The notes under the pieces: generated by a model
Database searches by the model: none
What the model was told of the DNA's origin: nothing
What the model saw: the letters and a program-made list of their open reading frames with translations, nothing else
Shown: piece after piece, positions 46,450 to 54,083 of the stretch
Layout: each line of letters starts with the position of its first letter
Numbering within the stretch: the first letter of the stretch is position 1
Assembly: GCF_037076455.1 (NCBI RefSeq)
Contig: NZ_AP028679.1
Location: 3,239,501-3,303,500, forward strand
Direction: 5' to 3'
DNA: 64,000 nt
DNA from: Desulfoferula mesophila
GTDB taxonomy: Bacteria; Desulfobacterota; Desulfarculia; Desulfarculales; Desulfarculaceae
Translations under genes and position numbers: made by a program

Positions 46450-48465
46450 CTAGAACCAGGCATTGATGCCCACCATCATGTTGAAGCCGGGATAAGGATA
46501 GATGGACTCACTGCCCGGGTTCCCCCCGGCGCTGCCGTAGGCCTGTTGGTCGAAGATGTTGTTGGCCACCACGAACAGCTCCACCCCTGGTTTCCAGTCG
46601 TCGAAGCGCTTGATGTAGCGCGCGTTGAGCACCCAGAAGCCGTCCTCCTCCACGGTGTTGGCGTAGTTGAAGTAGCGCTTGCCGGTGTAGACCGGGTTCA
46701 GAGAGATATCGCCCCAAACGTTGTTGCGGTAGCCGGCGTAGAGGGCGAACATCACGTCCGGCACCCCGTTCAACTGATTGCCGTCATAGTTGACGCCTTC
46801 GCTGGTGAAGTCCACGAACTCGGCTTGCTGATAGGTGAAACTACCCGTGGCGTAAAGGCCGTTGGCCCAGCGGGCGTTTAGGCCCAGCTCCACGCCCCGG
46901 GAGCGGGTCTTGCCCGCGTTCTCATACTGGGAGCCCGGGGTGGGGTCGGGCCTGACGAACTTGTCCTCGACGTCGTTCCAGTAGAGGGCCAGGTTGTAGT
47001 CCAGCCAGGAAAGAGGCTGGCCGCGCATGCCCACCTCGTAGGCGTAGATGCGCTCGGGGTCCAGGTTCCCGCTGGTGGCCGCGGCCGGCACCCGGGCCGG
47101 GCTCTTGAAGCCGGTGTTGTAGCCGGCAAAGAGGTTGATGGCCTCGTTGATGGTGTAGGTGGCTCCGATCTTGGGGCTGAAGTTGCTGTTGGATTGGTTC
47201 CAGGTGTTGGGTCCGGGGTTGACGTAGCCCACCTGGTCCTGCTCGTAATTGTCGTAGCGAACACCGGCGGTGACGGTGAAGGCCTCGGTGATGCCCAGCT
47301 CGTCCTGCACATAGCCCGACCAGGTGGTGTCCTCGCGGTCGCGGTCGCCGGTGAGCTGGCCGATGTTGTGGCCATCGGCCTGGTTGAGGGTGGTGTGGAT
47401 GGTATGGTAGCGGTACTCACCGCCCACCACCAGCTTGTTGGCCATGCCCCAGATATTGTGGTTCATGGTGAAATTGATCTCCGGGTGGGCCTCCCACTCG
47501 TCGTAGCGGTGCCAGCCGTACCAGAACATCTCGGTGAGCTCGTCCTTAAACTCCACCTTGGCCCTGAGTACGTGAGGGCCGAAGTTCTGGTCATAGGTCA
47601 AGGCGACCAGCTTTTCGGTTTCTTGCAGGGTGTTGTCCGCCCCGGGGTTCTGCTCGGGGTTGGCCTGCCACTGGGCCTTGGTCAGGCTGTTGGCGTAGTT
47701 GGCGTCGGTGTCGAAGTAGGAGCCGTGAAAGGCCACGGTGGCATCGAAGGGCAGATTGTAGGCCACCCTGGCGTAGACGTTGTTGTCGCGCATGTAGGTG
47801 CGCTCCTGATAGGCGTCCTGCCGCCTCAAGGAGGCGTCCACCAGGTACTCCCAATTGCCCTGTGAGCCGTTGAGCACCGCGTAACCGTTGCCACCGCCAA
47901 AGCTGCTGAAGGCCACCCCCGCCTTGCCCTCGACCGGCTTATCAGCCACCCGGGTGATGATGTTGATCACCCCGCCGATGGCCTGGTCGCCGTACTCGGC
48001 CGAGGGAGTCTTGATCACCTCGATGCGTTCCACGTCGTGCAGGGCCAGACGCGGCGGCACTATGTAGCCGTTGCCCTTGTTGAACTCCACGCCGTTGACC
48101 AATACGCGCATGGCCCAGGCGCTCACCTCGCCGCCTCGGGAGGACATCAGGCCGTCCTCGTCGATGCCATAGGCACCGGCCGGGATGTAAATGCCCGGAA
48201 TGTTCACCTCGCGCAGGACGTCGAACACGCTGTAGTTGCCCGGATAGCGCTCGATCTGCTCGCGGGAGATAATTGCCACGTTGGTGGGCGTCTTATCCAC
48301 CTCGGTGGATATCTTGGAGGCGGTCACGATGACGTCGCCGGGGTTGGTCACCGTGTCTTTGGCCCCGGCGGGCAGGGCCAGGGCCAGGATCATCCCGGCG
48401 GCCAGGCACAGCGCGGCCCAGGGCCGCCGGACCTTGAGAGTTTGGGTTTGTTTTTCAAGCAGCAA
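46450..48465 (-). CDS. TonB-dependent outer-membrane receptor
   Basis: A 671-residue receptor. An export signal (about 1-36) precedes the TonB box DVIVTASK and a plug domain with NVAIISREQIERYPG, LVNGVEFNKG and VERIEVIKTPSAEYGDQAIG followed by GVINIIT. A 22-strand-type barrel ends in the expected aromatic residue (INAWF). The start is TTG at 48465 with GGAGAG about nine bases upstream. The ligand is unknown. The convergent NikA/DppA-type ABC operon could complete a two-membrane import route for a metal chelate, cobamide or peptide-like ligand. Confidence 0.92.
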   Translation of the reverse strand: MLLEKQTQTLKVRRPWAALCLAAGMILALALPAGAKDTVTNPGDVIVTASKISTEVDKTPTNVAIISREQIERYPGNYSVFDVLREVNIPGIYIPAGAYGIDEDGLMSSRGGEVSAWAMRVLVNGVEFNKGNGYIVPPRLALHDVERIEVIKTPSAEYGDQAIGGVINIITRVADKPVEGKAGVAFSSFGGGNGYAVLNGSQGNWEYLVDASLRRQDAYQERTYMRDNNVYARVAYNLPFDATVAFHGSYFDTDANYANSLTKAQWQANPEQNPGADNTLQETEKLVALTYDQNFGPHVLRAKVEFKDELTEMFWYGWHRYDEWEAHPEINFTMNHNIWGMANKLVVGGEYRYHTIHTTLNQADGHNIGQLTGDRDREDTTWSGYVQDELGITEAFTVTAGVRYDNYEQDQVGYVNPGPNTWNQSNSNFSPKIGATYTINEAINLFAGYNTGFKSPARVPAAATSGNLDPERIYAYEVGMRGQPLSWLDYNLALYWNDVEDKFVRPDPTPGSQYENAGKTRSRGVELGLNARWANGLYATGSFTYQQAEFVDFTSEGVNYDGNQLNGVPDVMFALYAGYRNNVWGDISLNPVYTGKRYFNYANTVEEDGFWVLNARYIKRFDDWKPGVELFVVANNIFDQQAYGSAGGNPGSESIYPYPGFNMMVGINAWF

Positions 48466-48565
48466 TTTCTAGCTCTCTCCTTTGGGTTGAATTAGGGCGC
48501 TTTGGTCCCTGGGCGGAGAGAGCCTTTGGTCGCATTGACACCACGGCCGGCGCGGCGCTATACAT
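48455..48565 (-). CDS. Possible 36-codon leader ORF overlapping the TonB receptor start
   Basis: ATG 48565 follows AAGGAG by 11 bases and the frame MYSAAPAVVSMRPKALSAQG and onward ends at 48455, eleven bases inside the receptor gene. This overlap would allow translational coupling to the TTG start at 48465. No homologue was recognised; it may be fortuitous. Confidence 0.3.
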   Translation of the reverse strand: MYSAAPAVVSMRPKALSAQGPKRPNSTQRRELEIAA

Positions 48566-48604
48566 GAATAAGGATCTCCTTCGCCTAGAGGGACGATTCA
48601 CACC

Positions 48605-48644
48605 GAAGGCAGCCCGACGACTTGCCAGGAGACGGGCTGCCTTC
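48605..48644 (-). promoter_or_regulatory. Perfect 12-bp hairpin in the TonB receptor leader
   Basis: GAAGGCAGCCCG and CGGGCTGCCTTC form a perfect stem with a 16-base loop. There is no T-run, so it is not a simple terminator. It lies between the terminator-like hairpin and the leader ORF. Confidence 0.55.
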
Positions 48645-48650
48645 ATCACT

Positions 48651-48764
48651 AAAAAAGCCAAGGAGCCGGTGGGGACTACAGTCCCTGCCGGGCCTCCTTG
48701 GCTTCAGCTAATACGGCTTATTTTTTCGAAGCTACGCGCGTCGCTTCTTGCGACGCTTTCGCGC
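48651..48764 (-). ncRNA. Predicted short structured leader RNA or sRNA
   Basis: The promoter at 48770-48798 would start a minus-strand RNA near 48764. The RNA first forms a small hairpin (GCGTCGC-loop-GCGACGC). It then forms a long terminator-like hairpin with the outer stem GCCAAGGAG/CTCCTTGGC and inner stem GGGACT/AGTCCC (48657-48702), followed by TTTTTT (48651-48656). The product would be about 110 nt. It could be an attenuated 5' leader (riboswitch-like) for the TonB gene or an independent sRNA. No known riboswitch family was recognised. Confidence 0.45.
48657..48702 (-). terminator. Strong terminator-like hairpin in the TonB receptor leader
   Basis: A multi-part stem (GCCAAGGAG pairing with CTCCTTGGC, inner GGGACT with AGTCCC), directly followed on the minus strand by six Ts. 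It lies about 190 bases upstream of the receptor start, so it either ends a small RNA or acts as an attenuator. Confidence 0.7.
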
Positions 48765-48769
48765 TCTAC

Positions 48770-48798
48770 TTTCTAGCTTGACGGCAAAATGATGTCAA
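48770..48798 (-). promoter_or_regulatory. Sigma70-type promoter for the TonB receptor leader
   Basis: On the minus strand TTGACA (48798-48793), a 17-base spacer and TAGAAA (48775-48770). Confidence 0.6.
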
Positions 48799-49011
48799 GC
48801 AAAAGCAGACGGTTGATTCCATGCCTCCTGGACCGAGGGAGTTAACGGATTCTAGCGGGAACCAAGGTAGTCAAGCTGGCTAACGCACGCATCCGGCGAT
48901 TGGTTACTGAACGAGCTAAATACCTTCCACTCTTATAAAGGCCGCTGCCCCCCCTGGCCTCGGGCCCAAAGACGCTCACCGCTGCCCTGGCTCAGCGCCC
49001 CTTTGGGCTAC

Positions 49012-49173
49012 TGGCCTACCCCCGATCAATGTACCTCTTCTTGAGTCAGGCCCTCTTTGTTTTTGAGGTTAAGAAGACCTGGGAAGGTACCCTAGCCGCC
49101 CTTGGGCAGGATGGCCTCCGGCGCCGGCGGCTGGTAGCCCAGGGACATGTGGGGCCGGAAGGTATTGTACTCC
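49012..49173 (-). mobile_element. IS3-family relic: transposase C-terminus plus inverted repeat end
   Basis: On the minus strand, 49173-49092 encodes EYNTFRPHMSLGYQPPAPEA and then ILPKGG-stop, the hallmark C-terminus of IS3-family OrfB. Downstream comes the typical end sequence (CCTGACTCAAGAAGAGGTAC), finishing at the terminal repeat, which reads on the plus strand TGGCCTACCCCC from base 49012. This matches the terminal repeat at 40715 at 10 of 12 positions. The rest of the element, expected to the right, is lost. Confidence 0.8.
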
Positions 49174-49794
49174 CCCCCTCCCCCACCTAGTCCGCTCCCT
49201 CCTCGGGCCTGGGCCCAACACGGCCGAAGCCGGCCTGTAGGCCGAGTTCAAAGCCATCGCCTCACCGGCCACCGACCAGAGTCGGCCTACGGGCTCTCTC
49301 CAAGATTAGGGCCGGGAGGCGTGTTCCAAGTCCAGGGGCATGGGGTACCAAGAGCGGTGGGGTTTAGCGGATACGTGTGGGTAAGGGGTAGTCTAAAGAG
49401 TGATGCTTTAAAATACAGGCAGCAACATGGCGAAAGCGGCCGGATTTAACTTGTAGCCAATATCCTAGGAATGAGCACATGGCCAATAGAGTTTGCATTT
49501 AATGCGTGACGACCAACAAAAGGCTATCCGGCCAGGGTGGCAAATTTTAGCAAGATCTTAAATTATTATACGAATATAACTATGTGATTTTTAAAATATC
49601 TTTTGACAATTTGGCTGGTCGCATATGCGATATGGATTAATAATATTTGCAACAAGCGTGAAACTTGCACCTGTGAAACTAAAGAAATGTGGTCCTTTGG
49701 CATTATTGTTGCCAGGTTTATTTTGTGGCAGCCTAGATTGGTATATTGGAATAATTTGAGCATTGATTAACCATTAGCCTCGAATGGTGTAAGC
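49174..49794. other. Noncoding region between the IS3 relic and the curli locus
   Basis: About 620 bases. The first part is GC-rich and the part after about 49450 is distinctly AT-rich, unlike the rest of the window. Short frames here lack support. It must hold the promoter of the DsbA-like gene; no clear hexamers were chosen. Confidence 0.45.
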
Positions 49795-50583
49795 ATGGCT
49801 CGCAAAGGATTAATGTTGGTATTCGGCTTGCTGGCCTTGAGCTTCGCGGGCGCCACCGTTTCAGCCGCCCAACCGGATGCGCAGGCAATCAAGACTTACT
49901 TGATGGCGCATCCCGAGGTGATTTTAGAGGCCTTGGAGAAGCAGAAGGTAGCCCTGTACGACATGGTCGTGGCCGGTCAGCAGATCAAGCAGCGCATCGC
50001 TTGGCGGGAAAACATAAAGCGTAGCCTGGCCAACCCGTTGAAGCCCGCCATTAACCCCGAACGGCCCCGGTTGGGTAATCCCCAAGCGCCAACGCTGGTC
50101 GTGGAGTACACCAACTTCATGTGTTCCACCTGCCGCAAGGGCGCGGTCGCCCTGGAAGACCTTTTGGGCAAATATCCTATAAAATATCAGGCATTAATCA
50201 AGCACGTGCCCAACGACGACATATCCCGTCAAATCGCGCTGTACTACGAGGCCATTGCCCGCCAAAGTACCGGCAAGGCATATGTTTTTTACCACCAGGT
50301 ATTTGAGCGCCAGCCCGAGCTGACCAAGAATGGATTGCTTCCCGTTCTGGATATTGTGAAGGGCCTCAAGCTCGACCAAGCCCGTTTGGCCCGCGACCTG
50401 TCCGATCCCATCCTGGCCCAGCGCATCAAGGACGATACCGCGGAGAGCAAGGCATTCAACTTGGGTGGCACCCCGGCCTTTATAGTGGCCGGCGTTTTGC
50501 TGCGCGGCCCGGCCCCGGTGGCCGCGTTCGAGGACATTTGGTATTTAAGCAAGGGCAAACAGCCGCCAACTTCCAACAATTAA
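49795..50583 (+). CDS. DsbA-family thiol:disulfide oxidoreductase
   Basis: A 262-residue exported thioredoxin-fold protein. The signal peptide (about 1-25, ending VSAAQP) is followed by a helical region, then the active site FMCSTCRKGA (Cys110, Cys113) and the cis-proline loop GGTPAFIVAG near residue 225. It resembles BdbD/ScsC-type DsbA proteins. It stands at the start of the curli region, where one curlin-repeat protein carries several cysteines, suggesting disulfide formation or quality control there; this is inference. Confidence 0.88.
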   Translation: MARKGLMLVFGLLALSFAGATVSAAQPDAQAIKTYLMAHPEVILEALEKQKVALYDMVVAGQQIKQRIAWRENIKRSLANPLKPAINPERPRLGNPQAPTLVVEYTNFMCSTCRKGAVALEDLLGKYPIKYQALIKHVPNDDISRQIALYYEAIARQSTGKAYVFYHQVFERQPELTKNGLLPVLDIVKGLKLDQARLARDLSDPILAQRIKDDTAESKAFNLGGTPAFIVAGVLLRGPAPVAAFEDIWYLSKGKQPPTSNN

Positions 50584-50868
50584 TACACCATAAAATCGCG
50601 CACCCTAGGCTATGCCTATTAAGCCTCTAGCCGCGTTTGGTCGCTCCATATCGGGTCACTCCGCTCTCGTCGCCGTATGCCTATTTGTTGGCAGTTACAA
50701 ATTTCAAAAGACATTTATATACAACAATTATTTAAATAATCTAAAAGCACTAAAATGCCTAAAGATTACGTTTTTGCCCGTATTTGATCCGCACCCTATG
50801 ATATAAAATAAATTTTAGAGGGTATCGTGTTGCATTGTCTATCATCCTATTTTGCAGGGAGGACTGCG

Positions 50869-51219
50869 TTGAGCCGGGTGCCAAAGTGGAACAGTCTAAA
50901 CCGTAAAATGCTCCTGAAGATGATCAAGGAAGGCAAGACGGAACGCGAAATCAGGAAAGTCATGGCCGGCAAGGATAAAAGGATGACTTCCATTGAATTC
51001 GCGCACCAACTGAAGATGGCCTTGGTCGAAGACGGCACGATTAAAACGAAGACGCCTAAAAGCCAGGGCGAGACAGCGCCCGAAAGCTACAAAATCACGC
51101 CAAAGGGACGCCTGGTGATAACCGATTTTTCCGAAAAAGTTGGAGCAGAGCAAGGCGCCTCTTTTATCCTGGAAAAGCCCAGGGGCGGATCCAAGGCTTG
51201 GCGTTTGGTGCCCGCCTAA
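50869..51219 (+). CDS. Small basic protein of unknown function
   Basis: A 116-residue basic protein. Start TTG 50869 is chosen because GGGAGGA lies six bases upstream; the frame continues back to 50827 without a ribosome site. An N-terminal helical stretch, MLLKMIKEGKTEREIRKVMA, could be helix-turn-helix-like, and KITPKGRLVITDFSEKVG might be a wing. A DNA-binding regulator is possible but not shown. It lies between the DsbA-like gene and a curlin gene. Confidence 0.6.
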   Translation: MSRVPKWNSLNRKMLLKMIKEGKTEREIRKVMAGKDKRMTSIEFAHQLKMALVEDGTIKTKTPKSQGETAPESYKITPKGRLVITDFSEKVGAEQGASFILEKPRGGSKAWRLVPA

Positions 51220-51493
51220 TCGTTTCCGCCCAGGCGTCTTCAGCGAGGTCATCACCGCCCCTGATCAAGCAGGAGGCGTCCGGACAGAGGCGCCATGCCC
51301 TCCAGATCAGCTCCGCCCCGTCCCATCCCCATGGCCTAACGGCCTAATTTTATCCGTAATCCCGCGCAATTACCCAATCGCCAAGCGGCTCATCCCCCCC
51401 ATGCCGTCAAAATAGTCCTTATGGCTGATAGCCTATCCCCCGTGATCCGTCTAAAGTATTAGCAAATAACCCTAACCATAAGGGGTGACTATC

Positions 51494-51904
51494 ATGTCCA
51501 AACAGTTGACCGCGTTGGTGGCCGTTTTGCTTTTCATGGCCTGGGCCCTGCCGGCAATGGCCCTCACCAATATTCTGACCTTGGACCCCGACGGATTGGG
51601 CAACTTGGCCACCATCTCGGTAAGTCAGGCGGACACGGCGGACCTGTACGCCGAGATCCAGCAGATCGGCGTGTCCAATATGGCTAACATATCCCAGGAG
51701 GGGAGCGCCCTAAGGGCGGTCATCGGTCAGAACGGCAGCGGCAACTTCGCAGAAATATTCCAGGCCGGCAGCAACCTGCAGGCCTACATCACCCAGGTGG
51801 GAACCAACAATTACGCCAGCACCACCCAGACGGGCAGCAACCAATTTTCCTATATCTACCAGAACGGCACCGGAAACCGGGCCACCGTGGTCCAGTCCAA
51901 CTAA
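51494..51904 (+). CDS. Curlin-repeat protein (CsgA/CsgB-like), short
   Basis: A 136-residue secreted amyloid-type protein. The signal peptide (MSKQLTALVAVLLFMAWALP then AMA) is followed by about five curlin repeats of the form S/A-x-I-x-Q-x-G-x-x-N-x-A, for example NISQEGSALRAVIGQNGSG and YIYQNGTGNRATVVQ. The size matches E. coli CsgA/CsgB (about 151). Start ATG 51494 has AAGGGG about eight bases upstream. It is separated from csgEFG by the oppositely oriented four-gene cassette. It could be the nucleator (CsgB role) or a minor subunit. Confidence 0.85.
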   Translation: MSKQLTALVAVLLFMAWALPAMALTNILTLDPDGLGNLATISVSQADTADLYAEIQQIGVSNMANISQEGSALRAVIGQNGSGNFAEIFQAGSNLQAYITQVGTNNYASTTQTGSNQFSYIYQNGTGNRATVVQSN

Positions 51905-51962
51905 CTCCGTTGGGCTCTCTCTGGGGATGCCTACGCCCGCATGACGAGACGGGACGACCGGC

Positions 51963-54083
51963 TTAACCACCGAAGGTGATTTGGGCTATATAAGGTTCGA
52001 TCAGGGCCTTGATCGGCTCGCTTATGGCCGTCGGGCATTTCAGGGCGCCGTCAAAAAATCCGCAGCCATACTCATTCAGTAGACACATACCCATCAGGTG
52101 ATCTATGGCGCCGTTGACGCCGTGGCGCGCCTCGGCTCCCAGCCGAACCAACAGCCTGCGGTGCAGCCAGGCGGCATTGGGCACCACACCCGCCATGGCC
52201 AACATCGCGCCCAGATCATCGGTCTCCGGCTCACCGGCCAACCGGGCCATCACCTCCTGGTCCACCTCCAAGGCTTCGCATCCCCCAACGCCATGCGGCG
52301 AAGCCAGTACCCAGTCCCGCGCCTGGGCGGCCTCCAAACCCATCAGGCGCAAGGCATAGTAATAAGCGCAGGTGGTGGCCAGGGCAGGGTCGTCCGGGCC
52401 GGGCCCGTCACTGTCCTCGGCCATAACCTCGCGTATCAAAAGGTAAAAATAGCAGCACAAGAGCATCTGCAATTGCTGATCGGCCAGGAATTGCTCACGG
52501 TATATCAGGCAGGCGGCGCGTATCAGCCCCAGGTGCACCGCGTGGACGCAGTCGGCGATATTTTGGGCCTCGCCGGTCTCCGGATCAATGCCCAGGGTGA
52601 CGGCATTGAGCGATATGGCCACCACCCGGTCCTCCTCCGAAAAGAACACCCGGGCCGATATGTTGTCATCCCGCATGATGGGCAGGTGGATGTATATCAA
52701 CTGGGCTTCCAGAGCCCGCGCGATCACGGCCTGGGTGGGGCAGGCGGGCATTTTGGCCAGGCAGCGCCGGAATGCTTCGTCAAACTTGCGGTAGCAGTGG
52801 CTGAACTCCTCGGTGCGGTAAAACACATACAGTTTGTTGCCGAACTGGCGCAGAACCCTCTTGGCTAAATCGTCCCAGTGCCTGATCCGGTGCAACTGCC
52901 GCTCTTGCCGGGCCATGGAAACCAGGGTGCGGCACCAGTTGGAGACCATGAGGGCGTGTTGACTGGAGCGGCTGGCCAAGCCCATGAGATCAGCTTCGCT
53001 AAACAGCAAGGTCATGAGCTTCTGGTGCTCCGGGGTCATTTCGGGGTCGTTTAGCTTGGCCGAGAGCTTGGCGAAACCATCGGGCAGTTGCGCGATGTCC
53101 CGCAGGGGCGCCAGCATGCCGCGTTCCGCGGCCCACTCCAGCACCTCGGACGGGATTTGATGGAAGTTGTCCAGCAGCAGTCCGGGGTCCTGCAGGCAGG
53201 AATGATACAGCCGGAAATTGGATATGGTGGGCAGGCCCAGGGCCATCAGTTGGGCGAAGGTCATGGCCTGGCTCAGGCTCTTCACCGGCAAGGCCGGTAT
53301 GGGCCAGTTGTCGAAATCTATGGTCTCCTCGTCGGGGTACAAAAACAGCTTGGCACCGAACTCCGTGGCCGCCATGACCTTGGCGATCAAGCCGCCCACC
53401 GCATGCACCCGGAAATGCTCGTCAACCCCCCCGGTGGCCATCAGAGAGCGGGGCCACTCGATCCCCTGGGCCAACAGGCCCACCGCCATGGCAAAGGGCA
53501 GCCCCAGGGAATCGCCCCGGACCGAGGGCCCGGAGGGATTGAGCAGTGGCCAGACATAGAAGGCCCGCGATCCACCGTCCACCAGGCCGGAGTCGGTGGC
53601 CGCCTCGAAAGCCATTTCAATGGTCTGCAGGCAGTCTGGTCCCAGGCAGTCCCGAGCCCACCCCGGCATCTCCAGGCCGGAACCGCCGGCCATGGGGGCG
53701 AGCAGCAACTGGAACAAACAACCCTGGTTGTTGACACTCACCAGCGGTATGGGCACCGAGGTCCAGGGCATGGCCAGGGCCTCCAGCCAGGTCAGTCCCG
53801 GCAGCACCGCCTCGACGCTGTGGTTGTCCGCCAGCCACTGGATCAGCCAGGCGGGGGCGGGGTCTTCTTCTTTGGCGATCAAGACCCCGGCGATGGTGTG
53901 CAGGAGGAATATCTCCTCGAGGCCCTGGCGGCTGGCCATATCCATGGCTTGGTTGAGCTGGGCCAGATCCTGGGGCCAAGGCCCGCCCACCTTTTCCAGG
54001 CGGTGGCAGGCCAGCTCCAGGGAATGGGAGTCAGCCATATAGACCAGCAGATCATCCCACTCTTCGGTCAGGGTCACGGCCAT
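51963..54083 (-). CDS. Lon-type Ser-Lys protease-domain protein without AAA+ ATPase
   Basis: A 706-residue cytosolic protein with no membrane segments. Residues about 130-290 resemble the Lon (S16) proteolytic domain. Ser192 sits in VRGDSLGLPFAMAVGLLAQG (Lon consensus G-P-S-A-G) and Lys235 in HAVGGLIAKVMAAT (Lon G-G-L-x-x-K). Their spacing of 43 residues equals that of the E. coli Lon dyad, and MATGGVDEHFRVHAVGG mirrors the Lon MTGEI-x-LRG-x-V-x-P-IGG stretch. No Walker motifs are present. The remaining 400 C-terminal residues, mostly helical, were not recognised and may be a sensor. The start overlaps the upstream stop as TAATG, so it is coupled to the zinc-motif anti-sigma-like gene. Confidence 0.7.
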   Translation of the reverse strand: MAVTLTEEWDDLLVYMADSHSLELACHRLEKVGGPWPQDLAQLNQAMDMASRQGLEEIFLLHTIAGVLIAKEEDPAPAWLIQWLADNHSVEAVLPGLTWLEALAMPWTSVPIPLVSVNNQGCLFQLLLAPMAGGSGLEMPGWARDCLGPDCLQTIEMAFEAATDSGLVDGGSRAFYVWPLLNPSGPSVRGDSLGLPFAMAVGLLAQGIEWPRSLMATGGVDEHFRVHAVGGLIAKVMAATEFGAKLFLYPDEETIDFDNWPIPALPVKSLSQAMTFAQLMALGLPTISNFRLYHSCLQDPGLLLDNFHQIPSEVLEWAAERGMLAPLRDIAQLPDGFAKLSAKLNDPEMTPEHQKLMTLLFSEADLMGLASRSSQHALMVSNWCRTLVSMARQERQLHRIRHWDDLAKRVLRQFGNKLYVFYRTEEFSHCYRKFDEAFRRCLAKMPACPTQAVIARALEAQLIYIHLPIMRDDNISARVFFSEEDRVVAISLNAVTLGIDPETGEAQNIADCVHAVHLGLIRAACLIYREQFLADQQLQMLLCCYFYLLIREVMAEDSDGPGPDDPALATTCAYYYALRLMGLEAAQARDWVLASPHGVGGCEALEVDQEVMARLAGEPETDDLGAMLAMAGVVPNAAWLHRRLLVRLGAEARHGVNGAIDHLMGMCLLNEYGCGFFDGALKCPTAISEPIKALIEPYIAQITFGG

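Noticed and set aside
48605-48645. Cobalamin-riboswitch-like B12-box string (CCAGGAGAC ... GCTGCC) on the plus strand
   Set aside because: It lies on the strand opposite to the TonB gene, and the other conserved cobalamin elements upstream are missing. It is more simply the reverse side of a perfect hairpin.
48651-48770. NiCo (czcD-type) riboswitch in the TonB leader
   Set aside because: The class has several repeated GGCAGG/GGACAGG junction elements; only one CGGCAGGGAC-like stretch is seen here.
49147-49449. 100-codon plus-strand frame across the IS3 relic
   Set aside because: It runs antisense to the recognisable IS3 OrfB C-terminus and has low-complexity proline-rich sequence.
50612-50806. 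64-codon open frame after the DsbA-like gene
   Set aside because: No ribosome binding site, no similarity, AT-rich spacer; the second half is mostly Lys/Leu/Asn from AT-rich sequence.
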